This document shows positions 41,301 through 52,631 of a DNA stretch of 64,000 nt, in pieces. Each line of letters begins with the position of its first letter. Position 1 is the first letter of the stretch. The notes below the pieces were generated by a model. It was not told the DNA's origin. It searched no databases and was given only the letters and a program-made list of their open reading frames with translations. Source of the DNA: Lingula anatina (taxonomy: Eukaryota; Brachiopoda; Lingulata; Lingulida; Lingulidae); the NCBI RefSeq assembly GCF_001039355.2, contig NW_019775414.1:786572-850571 (forward strand). The letters run 5' to 3'. The position numbers and the translations under genes were made by a program.

Positions 41301-43162
41301 CAGAGGGAAACAAGCTTGCACACTACTGATGCCTCTAATACTCCGGAAATCCCTCAGAGAGTGACAAAGAAATTTTCATCTTTCCTACCGGAATCACCCA
41401 AAAGGGCTTCCCTTGGTACTCCAGACGTATCAAGACGTGTGAAAAAGAAGGCCCCATCTTGCACCCCAGAGTCTGCAAAAGAGAAGACTGCTTTTAAGAC
41501 TCCAGATATACCAAGTTGGGTTAAGGACTCTTCGAAAGAAGCAAGACGCCCATCAGCCAAAAAGGGTCAGTTGTCCAGTGATTCATCCCATGTCCCAATA
41601 CAAAACCTCAATGAACGAACACCACCAAAAATGCACAGAGATGACACACATGCGCAGGTAAGTTGTCAAATGGTAAAGTCTAAGTTGGCAAAGCTAATTT
41701 GTGGAAAGTCAACAAAGGTTTTATCCAACTAGTAGAGTTTTAAAGCAAATGACACTGAAGCCCACCAACTTCATATTTTAACATAAAAAAGAAAATCTAA
41801 TTGCCTTAGTTAATGTAGATTATTCCTAGATATCAGTAAAAAATTCATTTTTATGTCAACCCAATGTTGTATTCTTACAAAATTACAAAATTTGAAGCAA
41901 AATAAAGTCGTTGGATTTGTTTTAGATGTACCATGCATACAAATGAAAGATGCTTACAGAGTCCTGTTATCAAGTGTCCCAATTGCCTTTTTTACCAGGA
42001 AATTGCTGGCCGAACAAGAACTTTTTCATTCCGCACACCCAGGCAACATAGACCAGTGGTATCCTGCAAGCGTACAATGAGTATTGATAGGGCAACAGTA
42101 AGAAAAAGGAACAAGGTAATGTATTGCAAGTGGTTGTTTTTTTTTTCACACACATCCACTCACAATGTGGTTATCTGGTTTGGACCTCAACATCATTGCT
42201 CAAATAGTTGTTTCACCTATTTAATGTTTGCAATTGCTGTACAGAATTGAAGTACCTGACTCGCACGCTATCCCTGTCCAATTCTCTTTGCACAATTATG
42301 TTAAAATAATACATGCCCTTGAAGTTACAGTTCATCACCATTTTCATTATTAATTACTAAGTCTAACTACTATTTTTAATGTATCACACCATATGGCATA
42401 ATAATCCTATTTTCGTCAGTTTCATTAATTTATTTAAGTCTACCAGCATTTTGCCAACATTTTTCATCTCACATTGTGCATTTTGTTTAGAGAGTACAGT
42501 CATTTATATAATTTTACTGTTACATATTCCAGCTCTCTATGCCTCCAGATTCCCAAACAACTTTGGTCCAGACTATTTTAAAGCAAAAAGAGAAAGAACA
42601 CCAACTATTTGGAGACTCCATTGCAGTGTTAGAGAATGATCCGCCAGTATTCAAATTAAGTCACAAATCAAGACAACTACAAGACATTACAAACTTATCC
42701 CAAGAGAGAATGAGAAGGCTTTCAAGTTTAACATACAGTGTCAAGAAGCTGCTGTGTACAAATAGAAACAAAGAACAGACTCAAGTTCAGAAAAATAAGC
42801 ATCCCGAATTGTCACAATTACCAGTTGATGATGATGATGTGTTTACAGGAAATGATGTTTTAAATGAAAAAGGGAAATCAAAAGTGTCAAAATTCAGTGA
42901 TGCCAGCAAGGGTGACGATGTTCAAGCTAAAGTGAATCAATTGTTGCTCACTAGTTACAAGTTGAACTTACATTCAACTTATGCAACTATGGAGATGATA
43001 AGTTCTTTTTTAGAACGACAACTTGGTCTTGAGCAGTTTGGGAAAACCTACTCTGATATCAGAAACTGGTTACATGGCTGTCATTTTGATGACATATCTT
43101 GTATTAGGCAAATGGTATATACACCACTGATTCTACGGCTTATAGAACTAGAAGAAAAGTGA
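38336..43162 (+). CDS. NIMA-related (NEK) serine/threonine kinase, NEK11-like
   Basis: Protein kinase of the NEK family, which acts in cell-cycle checkpoints, centrosomes and cilia. Coding exons: 38,336-38,597; 39,223-39,275; 39,435-39,507; 39,863-40,016; 40,388-40,525; 41,105-41,657; 41,999-42,115; 42,533-43,162. They join in frame to 659 residues. Kinase domain, residues ~7-265: glycine loop GSGTFG (12-17), Lys34 in VLKEI, HRD at 128-130, DFG at 148-150, IGTPYYLSPE at the activation segment end. DGSNF and the PESRPSAQQIL region resemble human NEK11 (645 residues), as does a C-terminal module (~residues 590-659). The middle is Ser/Thr-Pro rich. The start at 38,336 has AAAATGG context; an in-frame upstream ATG at 38,183 is not favoured because it adds 51 unconserved residues. 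Exon 7 could begin at 41,960 instead, but 41,999 has the better pyrimidine tract. Subfamily assignment is less sure than family. Confidence 0.92.
39036..39051 (+). repeat. poly-A tract in kinase intron 1
   Basis: Run of A in the first kinase intron; simple low complexity. Confidence 0.85.
40017..40387 (+). other. AT-AC U12-type (minor spliceosome) intron
   Basis: Intron between kinase exons 4 and 5. It begins ATATCCTTTT, a full match to the U12 5' splice consensus, and ends GTAC. CCTTAAC at 40,372-40,378 matches the U12 branch site, with the branch A about 10 bases from the 3' end. Only this AT-AC boundary restores the conserved reading KPYNYKTDMWSLG across the join. There is no usable GT-AG alternative that keeps the frame. 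Confidence 0.93.
40100..40344. mobile_element. foldback / MITE-like inverted repeat inside the U12 intron
   Basis: Left arm 40,100-40,193 and right arm 40,251-40,344 are each 94 bases and complementary at 77 of 94 positions without gaps; 57 bases lie between them. The outer ends GGGCTCAT/ATGAGCCC are perfect. No open frame is present, so this is non-autonomous. I see no clear target-site duplication. It fills most of the intron. Confidence 0.8.
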
Positions 43163-43503
43163 TGGAAGTGCTTTGGTTTTTCAAAGATATAACATAAGCC
43201 ACATCAGCTGCCAAGAATGATTTTCAGGTGGATTTGGATTGTCAATATATGACGCCACTACCAGTAATTTAACTGAATTATTGATATTTAAATATGCCTT
43301 GTTAATTCAAACTGGTTTCCAAAGTCTTTGTTTGACACAAGCTGGTCTTATTTTTCACCTGCATAAAATTCATATTTTATAAAGCTACTAAGTAATTTGT
43401 ATAATTTTGATGAAATATGCAGCAAGCTTTCAGAAGAGACTGTTGATTTTACATATTTTAGTTATCATACAAAAAGCATGCGACTATTTATATTTTACAA
43501 TGG

Positions 43504-43509
43504 TTTATT
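43504..43509 (-). terminator. possible polyadenylation signal of the VMAC-like gene
   Basis: AATAAA on the minus strand about 420 bases after the VMAC-like stop, overlapping the kinase 3' end region. Other minus-strand candidates nearer the stop were not excluded. Confidence 0.35.
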
Positions 43510-43518
43510 TAAAGTTTT

Positions 43519-43524
43519 AATAAA
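43519..43524 (+). terminator. polyadenylation signal of the kinase gene
   Basis: AATAAA about 360 bases after the kinase stop codon, the first canonical hexamer on this strand. Confidence 0.5.
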
Positions 43525-43927
43525 TGTTTACAATTTTAAGACTCTTGAATCATTTATATTTGCATAAAATCCCAACTGAAAGACATCCATCTCTGAACCA
43601 CGTAAAAATTCCAATTAAAGTGAAAAAAGTGCATGGTTTCCACCAATATTCAGTTTCCATTGTATGGCAATACTTAATATATCTGGAATGTATAATACCG
43701 TATAATACCCCTGACACCAACCACAAAATAAATATGCTATTATATATAGTACATCTGGACTAGATTAGACCTCAATTTCATTTTGTCAGTCAAAGAAGAG
43801 CCAGTCAATGTTCTAATATATTTTTATAAAGTTGCAAAATTCTTGGAACACTTGGCAACTGGTGTAATGCTGTTCATACAAAAAGTTAACAAAATGAGCT
43901 TCCAACACTCCTAGACTTAATCCATGG

Positions 43928-44515
43928 TTAAAGGTACAACTCTTTACTCTTTTTCTTGACTTCATCTCCACTTCCTGCAGCATCACTGTCTTCCCCAATC
44001 GAAAAGTTTCTTGGATCGCCACTCTGAGGAGAGTTTATCACATCATTTATGGTCGGTTTTGAATTGGATTTAGAGATACCCCCTCCTGGTGATGGAACGC
44101 CCCCTCGGGATGCCATTGTCTGTTCTTGCTGTAACTGAGGGGGTGTGCCATTTGTGTGCTGATGTTCTGCCTGTTTCAGGATTTCAAGAATATTTTCCAA
44201 TACCGGCTTTGTTTTCAGAAGTTCATCCAAGTGTTCACAACGCTGTTTCAATTGAAATATTCTTGCATCTTTGTTCCTAGACAATGTCATTAGATTTTGT
44301 ACTTTCTGTTCTGATATATAGAGCGCCTGTTGAAACTGTGTTACCTCCGCCTCTTTAGCCGACACCAACTCAGCTATTTTCACCTGCATTTGCTCATCTT
44401 TCCTGATAAGTGCCTCAGCCTGCTCTTTCACCATAGATTCAAGTTCTTGAACTCTCATGTGGAGAGCCTGAAGATGTCTATTTGCCTCTTGAATGTTTAG
44501 CTTTGAAAACGACAT
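43928..44515 (-). CDS. VMAC-like coiled-coil protein
   Basis: Single uninterrupted 195-codon frame. Residues ~8-115 form a heptad-rich helix (IQEANRHLQALHMRVQELE and following), then a Pro/Gln/Ser-rich tail ending in KKKSKELYL. The N-terminal pattern of an I-x-EAN-x-HL start and the order of charged and hydrophobic positions resemble human VMAC (vimentin-type intermediate filament-associated coiled-coil protein, 169 residues), a poorly studied protein. No catalytic motif, signal peptide or membrane segment is visible. Start at 44,515 (GACATTATG region on the plus strand) is the first ATG of the frame. The gene is head-to-head with ASF1. Coiled coils can look alike by composition, so the family call is moderate although the coding call is strong. 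Confidence 0.78.
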   Translation of the reverse strand: MSFSKLNIQEANRHLQALHMRVQELESMVKEQAEALIRKDEQMQVKIAELVSAKEAEVTQFQQALYISEQKVQNLMTLSRNKDARIFQLKQRCEHLDELLKTKPVLENILEILKQAEHQHTNGTPPQLQQEQTMASRGGVPSPGGGISKSNSKPTINDVINSPQSGDPRNFSIGEDSDAAGSGDEVKKKSKELYL

Positions 44516-44795
44516 TATGACATTTGCCTTGGATAGATGCCGGAAGTACTAGAGGTTTGTTGACGGAAGTTGAGAGGAGCCAATGAGAATATTATTTGCA
44601 AATCTTTGGGAGAATTAACCAATGACAGCACAGGAAATATTTTCAGCGAAATTCCCGCCATTTGTGGACAAAATTGATAAGACAAAGTACTATTCCAAAT
44701 TTCAATGATTAGGGAGGGTAAACGGGTCTAACAGTCAAGGAAACAAGGAGATTTTATTTAGTTACATTCAAGGAACAACTGGCGAACCTCGAATA
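44516..44795. promoter_or_regulatory. bidirectional promoter, VMAC-like / ASF1
   Basis: Only 280 bases separate the divergent start codons. The segment holds CCAAT at 44,580-44,584 and 44,619-44,623 and an E2F-type site TTCCCGCC at 44,652-44,659. No TATA box is evident. This arrangement is typical of S-phase genes, fitting a replication-coupled histone chaperone. Confidence 0.7.
44652..44659 (+). promoter_or_regulatory. E2F-like site
   Basis: TTCCCGCC about 137 bases before the ASF1 start codon. E2F control of ASF1 genes is known in other animals; occupancy here is inferred. Confidence 0.5.
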
Positions 44796-46446
44796 ATGGC
44801 TAAAATTAACATCCTTAACGTTGTAGTGTTAGACAACCCTTCGCCATTTGAGAACCCATTCCAGTTTGAGATCACTTTCGAGTGTCTCGAGGAACTAAAC
44901 GAAGGTAAGATTGAGGCTGGAGACAGCTGGATGTATCTCCCATGAGCTCATTGCATGAAAACCGTAGCTGTTTTAACTTCATAATACAACTTTTGTTGTT
45001 GCGAAGAATTGTGCAATGTACAAAGGTGTAATGTTACATGTATATCGCATTAGAATTTGATTATCCTTTTTGACCAAGTGTGATAATGATACAATATATA
45101 GTACACTGAGCATGTAACGTTGAAAACTTTTGGTGGCAGAAATTCATATATTATCAAGAGTTGTTTTTCATAATAGTTAACCATTTACTTGTGACTCCCC
45201 CCTCCCCCTTCCAAACCCCTCCCCCAATTTCACACTGTCAAGTCCTTGGAAGTTACTTTGATTTATAGGTTCACTATATTTTTATTTAATAAATTGTTCA
45301 TTGATTTCTGTGCAGTGTGAACATCTGATTCTCTGAATATTTTCATAAATTTTTTCAGATCTGGAATGGAAGGTGGTGTATGTTGGTTCTGCAGCAAATC
45401 AAGATTTTGACCAAGTGTTGGATTCTGTCCTTGTAGGTCCTATACCCATGGGGAAACACAAGTTTGTGTTTCAGGTTGGTATGTTTGATCAACAAAATGC
45501 TAGTACAACACTTAGCAGTAAAGGGAATATACAAGGCGGTCTCAATAAAGGTGGCCTTCTTTTGCAACAAAAATTACTGTGAAGACCTTTTATTTTTATC
45601 TCATTCATTATTAGTAGACATTACTTTAAAGGAAGATTAACAACCCAAAGATTCTTATCAGTAAAGTTGACCCGGGAAGAATGCCAGTTTGTGGATGTGT
45701 GCTTTTTTTTCTCTGGGGTGACTTAAAATAAGAATGAAGCAAGGAAACAAATTAATGTAATATTTCAAAAGAAAAATGTCTTTGCAACTTACCCTTACCA
45801 CTGCAATTAATGTATTTATTTTGCATTAGATTAAAACACATTTGTTTGAATATGTGAGTAAGTGGTGTGTTTTTATCTTTTGTAGGCAGACCCACCAAAA
45901 ACTGAATTGATCCCAGTAGCAGATGCAGTTGGAGTGACAGCAGTTTTACTCACATGTTCCTATAAATCAAAAGAATTTATAAGAGTTGGTTATTATGTCA
46001 ATAATGATTATATTGACCAAGAAGATAAGGAAAATCCACCACAGAAGCCAGACTTCTCCAAGGTGAGTCTTGAGTCATAAGCAATGGTTGCAAATAAATT
46101 TGTACAAAAATGACGTTGTTGTTTTTCTTGTATTAATCTGACAATATCTCTTAAGATGTAGGCTTAATTCGAAAACCTTGCAATATTATTATACTCCACC
46201 TTGTTCTAACAGATGCAGAGGAACATCCTAGCAGAATGTCCACGAGTCACAAAGTTCAAGATTGATTGGGACGATGATGATCCATTAAATCCAAGCAAAG
46301 CAGAAAACCCAGGAGAAGAATCAGAAAATGTGCCACCTCCAGTCAACTCCATGCTCACAGATTCCAATCAGATGCCAGTTGAACTGAAAGCACCCACAAA
46401 CCAAGGGGCTTTAAATGCAAATAGCAATGCCATGGACACGAGTTAA
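44796..46446 (+). CDS. ASF1: histone H3-H4 chaperone ASF1
   Basis: Anti-silencing function 1: binds the H3-H4 dimer and passes it to CAF-1 or HIRA during chromatin assembly in the nucleus. Coding exons 44,796-44,904; 45,359-45,474; 45,886-46,062; 46,213-46,446 join to 211 residues (human ASF1A 204). The N-terminal ~155 residues align to human ASF1 without gaps: start MAKINILNVVVLDNPSPF, PFQFEITFEC, YVGSA, DQVLDSVLVGP, EFIRVGYYVNN, NPPxKPDFSK. The C-terminal tail is acidic then Asn/Pro rich, as usual for the family. Residue 94, Val in human and a central H3 contact, reads Ala (GTG ACA GCA GTT). Start at 44,796 is the conserved one. It shares a bidirectional promoter with the VMAC-like gene. 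One copy seen, so no ASF1A/B paralogue is assigned. Confidence 0.97.
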
Positions 46447-46672
46447 AATTTATGATCAGGCTTGATTGAAAACATAGGATTCTGAGTATTCTGGTTGAAG
46501 CTGAGCAGTATATATTTATATTTACAAATGATGTGAACATTTTGTAAAGAAGGAAGAAAGCTTGTACTGTTGCTGAAAGTATTTATTTGAGAGATGTCTG
46601 AAGCTTCTACAGCTGACGGAGAATGAGCAAAATGATACGTCCGGCCTGTGGGATATAATAAGATTATATTTA

Positions 46673-46678
46673 AATAAA
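46673..46678 (+). terminator. polyadenylation signal of ASF1
   Basis: AATAAA about 227 bases after the ASF1 stop codon. Confidence 0.6.
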
Positions 46679-47640
46679 AAGAAAAGCTGATCTGATATGT
46701 GCTATGGTTCTTATTTTTAATGTCCTCTGACTTTAAATTCGTTGCTTATTTTAGATCACAGAGTATAATCTTATGTTATGTCAAAAAGAGTGCATCAATT
46801 TATTCATTGTAATGAATTATATAAAGTTTCATTTATTATACACTATTTATGGTACATTGCTTTGATTATTGACAAGTTATTTGGATGTTACATGGAAGCA
46901 AGTTCAGCCAGAATGTTTTTTTTTTTTAATGGCAGTTGGGGTAATGGAGGGGACGAGTTAAAATCTGGTAAAATTTGTCTGACTTAAAGTATTTTCCTTA
47001 TACGGCTTCATCCCCAAACAAAACTTCTTCTTTGGTATTTTCTGAACCTTTGTAAACTTTTTCTTCAAAATTCAAAATTTCAGAAAAAGGTAAGTGTGGA
47101 AGTTATGCAAGTCAACTACATTTAAAAACGATTTGAAAATGTGTCTGCTGGCCGTGCATGGCCTGGCCTATTTTTTTTTAATCAGTAAAAATTTAGTTAC
47201 AAGTCTTAATAATCCACCTCCAGTAGACTGGATATGTTTTCACGTTTCTTTGTGTGCAGTCTTGCATGCTAATAAAGACAATAAAAATACTAGTGTATTT
47301 TAAGGTCAAGGTGACTATTATAGCATTCCTTACCGCTAGTGCAGAAAAAACAACTTGAGGATGCATTTTCATTTTTTGCCTTTTTGATTTATTTCGTACT
47401 TAAAATGTGAATTATATGCAAAAGCATGAGTGGATGACACAGCAAAGTGAAAGCACGCCTTTCCATCATAACTCTAGTCTCTCCAAATCTGCACCACCCT
47501 TATTTGGATAATTAAGGAATGTGAAAAAAGTATATTTGCGCTCTCCGTATAATTTGTCTAGCCGCCAAAAGTGAAATATTTATACTGATCGTTTTGTGGA
47601 CTGGAGCTGCAGGATGCTAATGAGGGCACCACCTGCTATA
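46679..47640. other. intergenic, ASF1 to DNAI3
   Basis: AT-rich spacer with no supported gene. Short open frames at 46,778-46,987 and 47,094-47,303 look random. Confidence 0.6.
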
Positions 47641-47649
47641 TGACCTTGA

Positions 47650-47663
47650 ACTACCCTAGCAAC
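47650..47663 (+). promoter_or_regulatory. RFX X-box motif
   Basis: ACTACC-CT-AGCAAC fits the X-box pattern RYYNYY-N(1-3)-RRNRAC. It lies about 560 bases before the DNAI3 start codon and just upstream of the probable 5'UTR exon. X-boxes bind RFX factors that switch on ciliary genes, which suits an axonemal dynein subunit. Confidence 0.5.
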
Positions 47664-48213
47664 CGCCTCGTTTTCGTTCGTAATTTCCAAGATGGCGGAA
47701 AACCAGGCATAAAGTCATCAACAAAAATTTGGTATGTAGTTTTTACGATGAATAAAGCAAAACAGGTAATTTTCACTTGGTGAAAGTCTTATGAAAGCAT
47801 TATCATGTCACGAAGAATTATGCATATACACAACCTATGTGTATGCAGAAGTTGGGTCGATTGAGAATTTGTGCTGTCTTCATGGATTCGGGAATTTTGC
47901 AAGATAAACTAAGAAATTGGACATTTGACTTGAAAATTATGTGTTAAAAATAAAAATACACGTTTTAGAAATACAGTGTGAAATAGCGTTTTTATTTATG
48001 TTCAGTGAAACTTGTTGGGTTTGTAGGAATGTGACGTGATTACTCCACGGTAGTAATGAGGTACTGTAGAGTTGTATTTGTACAGTGAGATAATGCATGA
48101 CAATATCTTTAAATATCCACATCAACATCAATATCAAACTGTTTCACATTCCCTTTATAGGTTCAGTTGATATTATTTTAATATAAGCAGTGATAAAAAA
48201 TTGTCCTGAAATA
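47664..48213 (+). other. DNAI3 5'UTR region with intron
   Basis: A likely non-coding first exon ends at donor TTG/GTATGT after 47,731; the acceptor TTTATAG at 48,154-48,160 starts the exon that contains the DNAI3 ATG. The first exon contains CAAGATGGCGGA (47,690-47,701), a YY1-type downstream element whose ATG would open a six-codon uORF ending at 47,712. Transcription start is inferred, not seen. Confidence 0.45.
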
Positions 48214-51200
48214 ATGGCTGACAATGAAGAAAGTGAAAAAGAGAAACAGCAAGAAGAAAAGGAAATGGTATGTTACTTAGTATTTTGCTTTCCATTTTGC
48301 TGATGAAAGTAAGTGATTGCCCAATCGATATGTATATAAATAGTAATACTGAAAAGGTATATTGATAAGAAAGAATGAACTCTTATAAATAAATAATATT
48401 ATAAAAATCATAACAGAGAAAATTGGATTAATATTTAGTATTGGCTTAATATTTAGCATGCTTTTAATTTATTACGTTTATTTATTTATTTTTATTCCCT
48501 TAGTAAATTGTACCATACTTTTTCATTCTCAAAAGGACACGCTGAGTCCACCAAAGACAGCTGAAGGAGGGTCTAAACCCGGTAGTGCCAAATCCCGTCA
48601 GGGGAGTGCCAAGTCCCGTCAGGGGAGTGCCAAGTCAGGAAGCCCTCCCAAAACTCCTGCAAGTGGCAAGGGAAGTGCTAAAGGAAAACCAAAATCTTCT
48701 GTATCAAAAAGTGAGTTTTTTTCTTTAAAATAAGAAGTTTGTATTTAATTATGCTTTATACATGTATGGTTATTACTAGTACTTGCTGAATTCAAAAGTG
48801 ATTTACCATTATAATCCCAAACATAGTTGATTGAAATATACCAGAAAAATAGTATTTAAAATGTTTGGAGTCCTGGTGAGTGACTTAGTATCATGCATCA
48901 TATATTTATCAATATTTTAGCACTGAAACATATTCAGCAGCATGTGCGAAATCTTGGAAACATAAGTAATGATTATAATAATGTTTAAATGCCAGTTGGT
49001 TCACACCATGTGTAGAGAGTAGAATGGTGTATCTTTGTGTAACATACTAGTATTAATCTTTATTTATACTTTTGTGTTTTTCATTTCATGCCTCTTTAAA
49101 TAACTACATGGATGTCATGATATGTAGAATCATGATATCATTTTTATCCATTGTGCTATTTTTTATCCATTGTGCTATATTGTGAGATTATGTGAATACT
49201 CCTTTCTGTCATTTATTTTAGTCAATTGTTATACATCAAGTATTCTGGTTAATTTCTGAAAAGAAAACTTATTGGAACATGAGTGACATGTTTTGGATTC
49301 ATGTAAAAAATTAAAATTATGGAAAAATAGACACCTCACATGAAAGCAAAAGTTGAATTATTAGGCAATCATGTTTACACTACATGTTTAAATATTTTCA
49401 AAATCTAGGTGGAAAAAGGAAAGGCAAACCAGGTATCAAGATATGACATTAATCCATATTTTTTGTTTATTTTATCACTATGATATATCAACATCCTTTC
49501 TCTCTTTGTGATATGTATCATGACTATCATTTTGTTATTGGAAAACTTTTTTCAAAGTGAATCAGTTTTTCATACATGTATTATATTATTTTTTATAATT
49601 AATTACTCAGTAGTAGAGATTTACATTTATATTTTTAATAGACAACTAGTAAACACTAGTGGCATGTATTTCTGTTATTTTTCATAGATTTGAATAGTCT
49701 GAGACATATTTTACTGAGTCATATTTCACTTTCCTGCGTTATTTTCTTTTTGTTTATTTTTTTTTATTTGTTCAATATCAGATAGAATTAAACAAGTTGG
49801 TTTTTAACACTTGGAAGTCAGGATCTGCTGGGTTGTTGTCTGTTAAATTGTCTTTTTGTTGAGATACTGGTATGTATAAGGCACAAATAAATGTTTCATA
49901 TTTTTTAACATAGCAGCAGATTTTTCAAAGATGATCTTCATAATATATTGGTCATGATGTATATTTATTTGTCTTTAACAAAGTGTCTCTTTGTTTTTAG
50001 CCAAAGAACCAGCAGAAGAAAAGAAAGAAGAACCTATACATGTTGAAGGTCCAGGACCATTAGCTGATGGACGTAAGAAATAATACTTTCTTGTTTTTAG
50101 AAATGAAATCAGACAGAAAGCTATCTTTTTATAACAAGTCTTTGCATATTGAACATCTACATTAACTAGTACAACATTTCTACTATCCACTGTTTCTACT
50201 TTTTATTACATACCAAGAACCATACAACATGCTGACAAGTTCTGGGTACATGTAGAAATAATGTACAAAAGCTTTTTTCTTTGAGAACTGTTGGTAAGAA
50301 ACATGTATGGACCCAGAGGCATTTTGATTATTTCATAAATTTTATTCAATTTTTGCCCTGAAATATATTATAGCCTATAATTGGCAAGTACATGTAAGTG
50401 TAACAAAGCAATTGTCAGAGCAGAAGTGCATCAGTATTGGCTAGTTGGTGAGTACTTAGAATACACTTTGTACTGTCCTCTTGATCCAGATTTTTCAAAA
50501 CAAAAAATTAATGTTTTTTCCCTTTTTGTTCATTATAGCATTACCAGAAGGATGTCAACCTATCTTCTTGGCTACTAAGACACAAGAGTTGTTTGAGGTA
50601 ACATGTGGTGAGCAGATCACGGAGGACCATCCATATAAGCTGGTCAAAAAGGAAGACATCTTGGCTGACTTGAGGAATAGGGCAGCTGTCTGTGACTTCA
50701 GTGTTTTCAAACCTCAGATTTTGGTGAGCAAACTTGATGGTGATTTGAAATTTTGGTCCTGTCCATTGTGATGCAGTTGCATTAAACAACTGAGAAAAAA
50801 CTGGCAATTCATTTTGAATGAACTGACTTTATAAGAATATTTGTGTGCATATGTTGAAGCTTTGAATTTAAATAAGGGCCATTCCAAAAATATATGAGTG
50901 TTTTGGAGGGGTGAAAATTTTTTGACCCTATATAGCTATTTGGTACTGTAACAGTGTTCTTGTACAACCTTATATTGATATCTCTATCAGTATTTGGTTA
51001 TAATATTACATATTTAAAGAGGCCAGTGAAAATTCAAACATGTATGTAATGGCTAGGTTATAAAATTCAACATAATGGAGGAGAACTAAAAACTAGTTTC
51101 TTCAAATCATTTGCAAATATTTTCTAATTTCTATGTGTTAATGGGTTCCACAACAGTTAATTAAAAAAGAACAAAACAGTTTTCCTTCTTAAATTGGCCA

Positions 51201-52584
51201 GAAAGTTAGCAGTTATAAAACATTTTAAAAACTTGACAATTTTTTATCATTTAAATTTTTAGAATTTGACTGACACTAATTTTCTATTTAGATGTTAGAA
51301 TGAGAAAAAAATCAACACACAAGCAAACATACACTGTATGATGTTTTATCTCCCTGAAAGTTTCATTAGTAATTATGCTTTTTCAAAATCTTTTTAAGTG
51401 GACCTTTGAAGTTCTGTTAAAGGTAATATTTCAATACCATTCATAAGCTGGCAAATGATAAATCACAAAGTGCCTGTAAGCAAGCCTCTTTCATTAAATT
51501 ACTTGTAAAATTAAATTAAATTTTGTCCATTTTTCAGGATTATCCAGGTGAAGAAATTTTGCTTATATATGATGCAGATTTCAAGCACGGACAAAATTTT
51601 GTAATTGCCCTGACAGAAGAATGTAAAAACTCTATTCTTCATGTAAGTAATCCTTTTTATTTTATTTACAAATATGGAAAAAGCTTTTGCTTAATTTTGT
51701 TTAAAGTTAGTATTGTAGTGTGAAAATTATCTCATGTATATATGCATAATTCATTAATATCTTTTTTTAATATTAAAATTAGTAATTGCTACATTAAATA
51801 TTAAAATTAATAATTGCTTCTTCAATAGAAGAGAATGGAAGGAAAAAAGTAAGCAAGGGTTTTACTTGAGAATTTTTACATACTCTATAAATATCTAATA
51901 CTATAAAATTGTACTCTTCATATATTGTTTATTTTGTATGTTGTAGCCCCCCAAAGCAGAGGGAGAGGGCGGTACTGGAGAGGGTGGAGAGGGAGGAGAG
52001 GAGGAGGAGGAAGTAGAATATAAATACATTCCACCAGTACCCAAGGACTGGGTGTCACAGGGCAGTGAAAAAGAAATTGAAGAGGAGAATGTCTTTGAGA
52101 CAAGACCACGGGTACGAACTCGATTGTATATATATTGGAATCTCAAGGTTGAGGCATTTGAGTATTTTAGCATGTTATTTATTTTCTCTTTTTCTGTGAT
52201 ATATCTGGTTAATATATAGGCTTAAGAAAATGTTACCACTGAAAATGTCATTTTGGTGATATATCTGTTTAGAATATAGACTTTAAAAAAATTTTACCCC
52301 TGAAAATGTCATTTTGGCTGGAAATAAAGATCTTTTGCTGTAATCAAATTTGTCTATTAATTAAAAACCCACTGTAGTTTTAGTATACTTTGATTGAATT
52401 ATAAAATATGTTCCACTAGATCAAGATCTCTATCAAGCGTGTAAGAAGAGAATTTGGTACACCAGTGGAGTTCTCAGATCGCAATGTGGCCGATGCTAAA
52501 GATGGTTACCTGGAATGCACACCATATGAAGACAAGACATTTGAACTCAAGGCAATGGAAATTGACAAGTCTGTTCAGGTTAGT

Positions 52585-52631
<47 letters not shown>

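Larger units (their letters stand above)
43163..43927. other. convergent 3' region of kinase and VMAC-like gene
   Basis: Both genes end here tail-to-tail. No further coding segment is supported. AATAAA hexamers on opposite strands lie within 20 bases of each other, so the two transcripts probably overlap or abut. Confidence 0.6.

Noticed and set aside
41960-41998. Upstream acceptor for kinase exon 7
   Set aside because: Keeps the frame but lacks a pyrimidine tract; CCTTTTTTACCAG at 41,998 is much stronger. Left open as an alternative.
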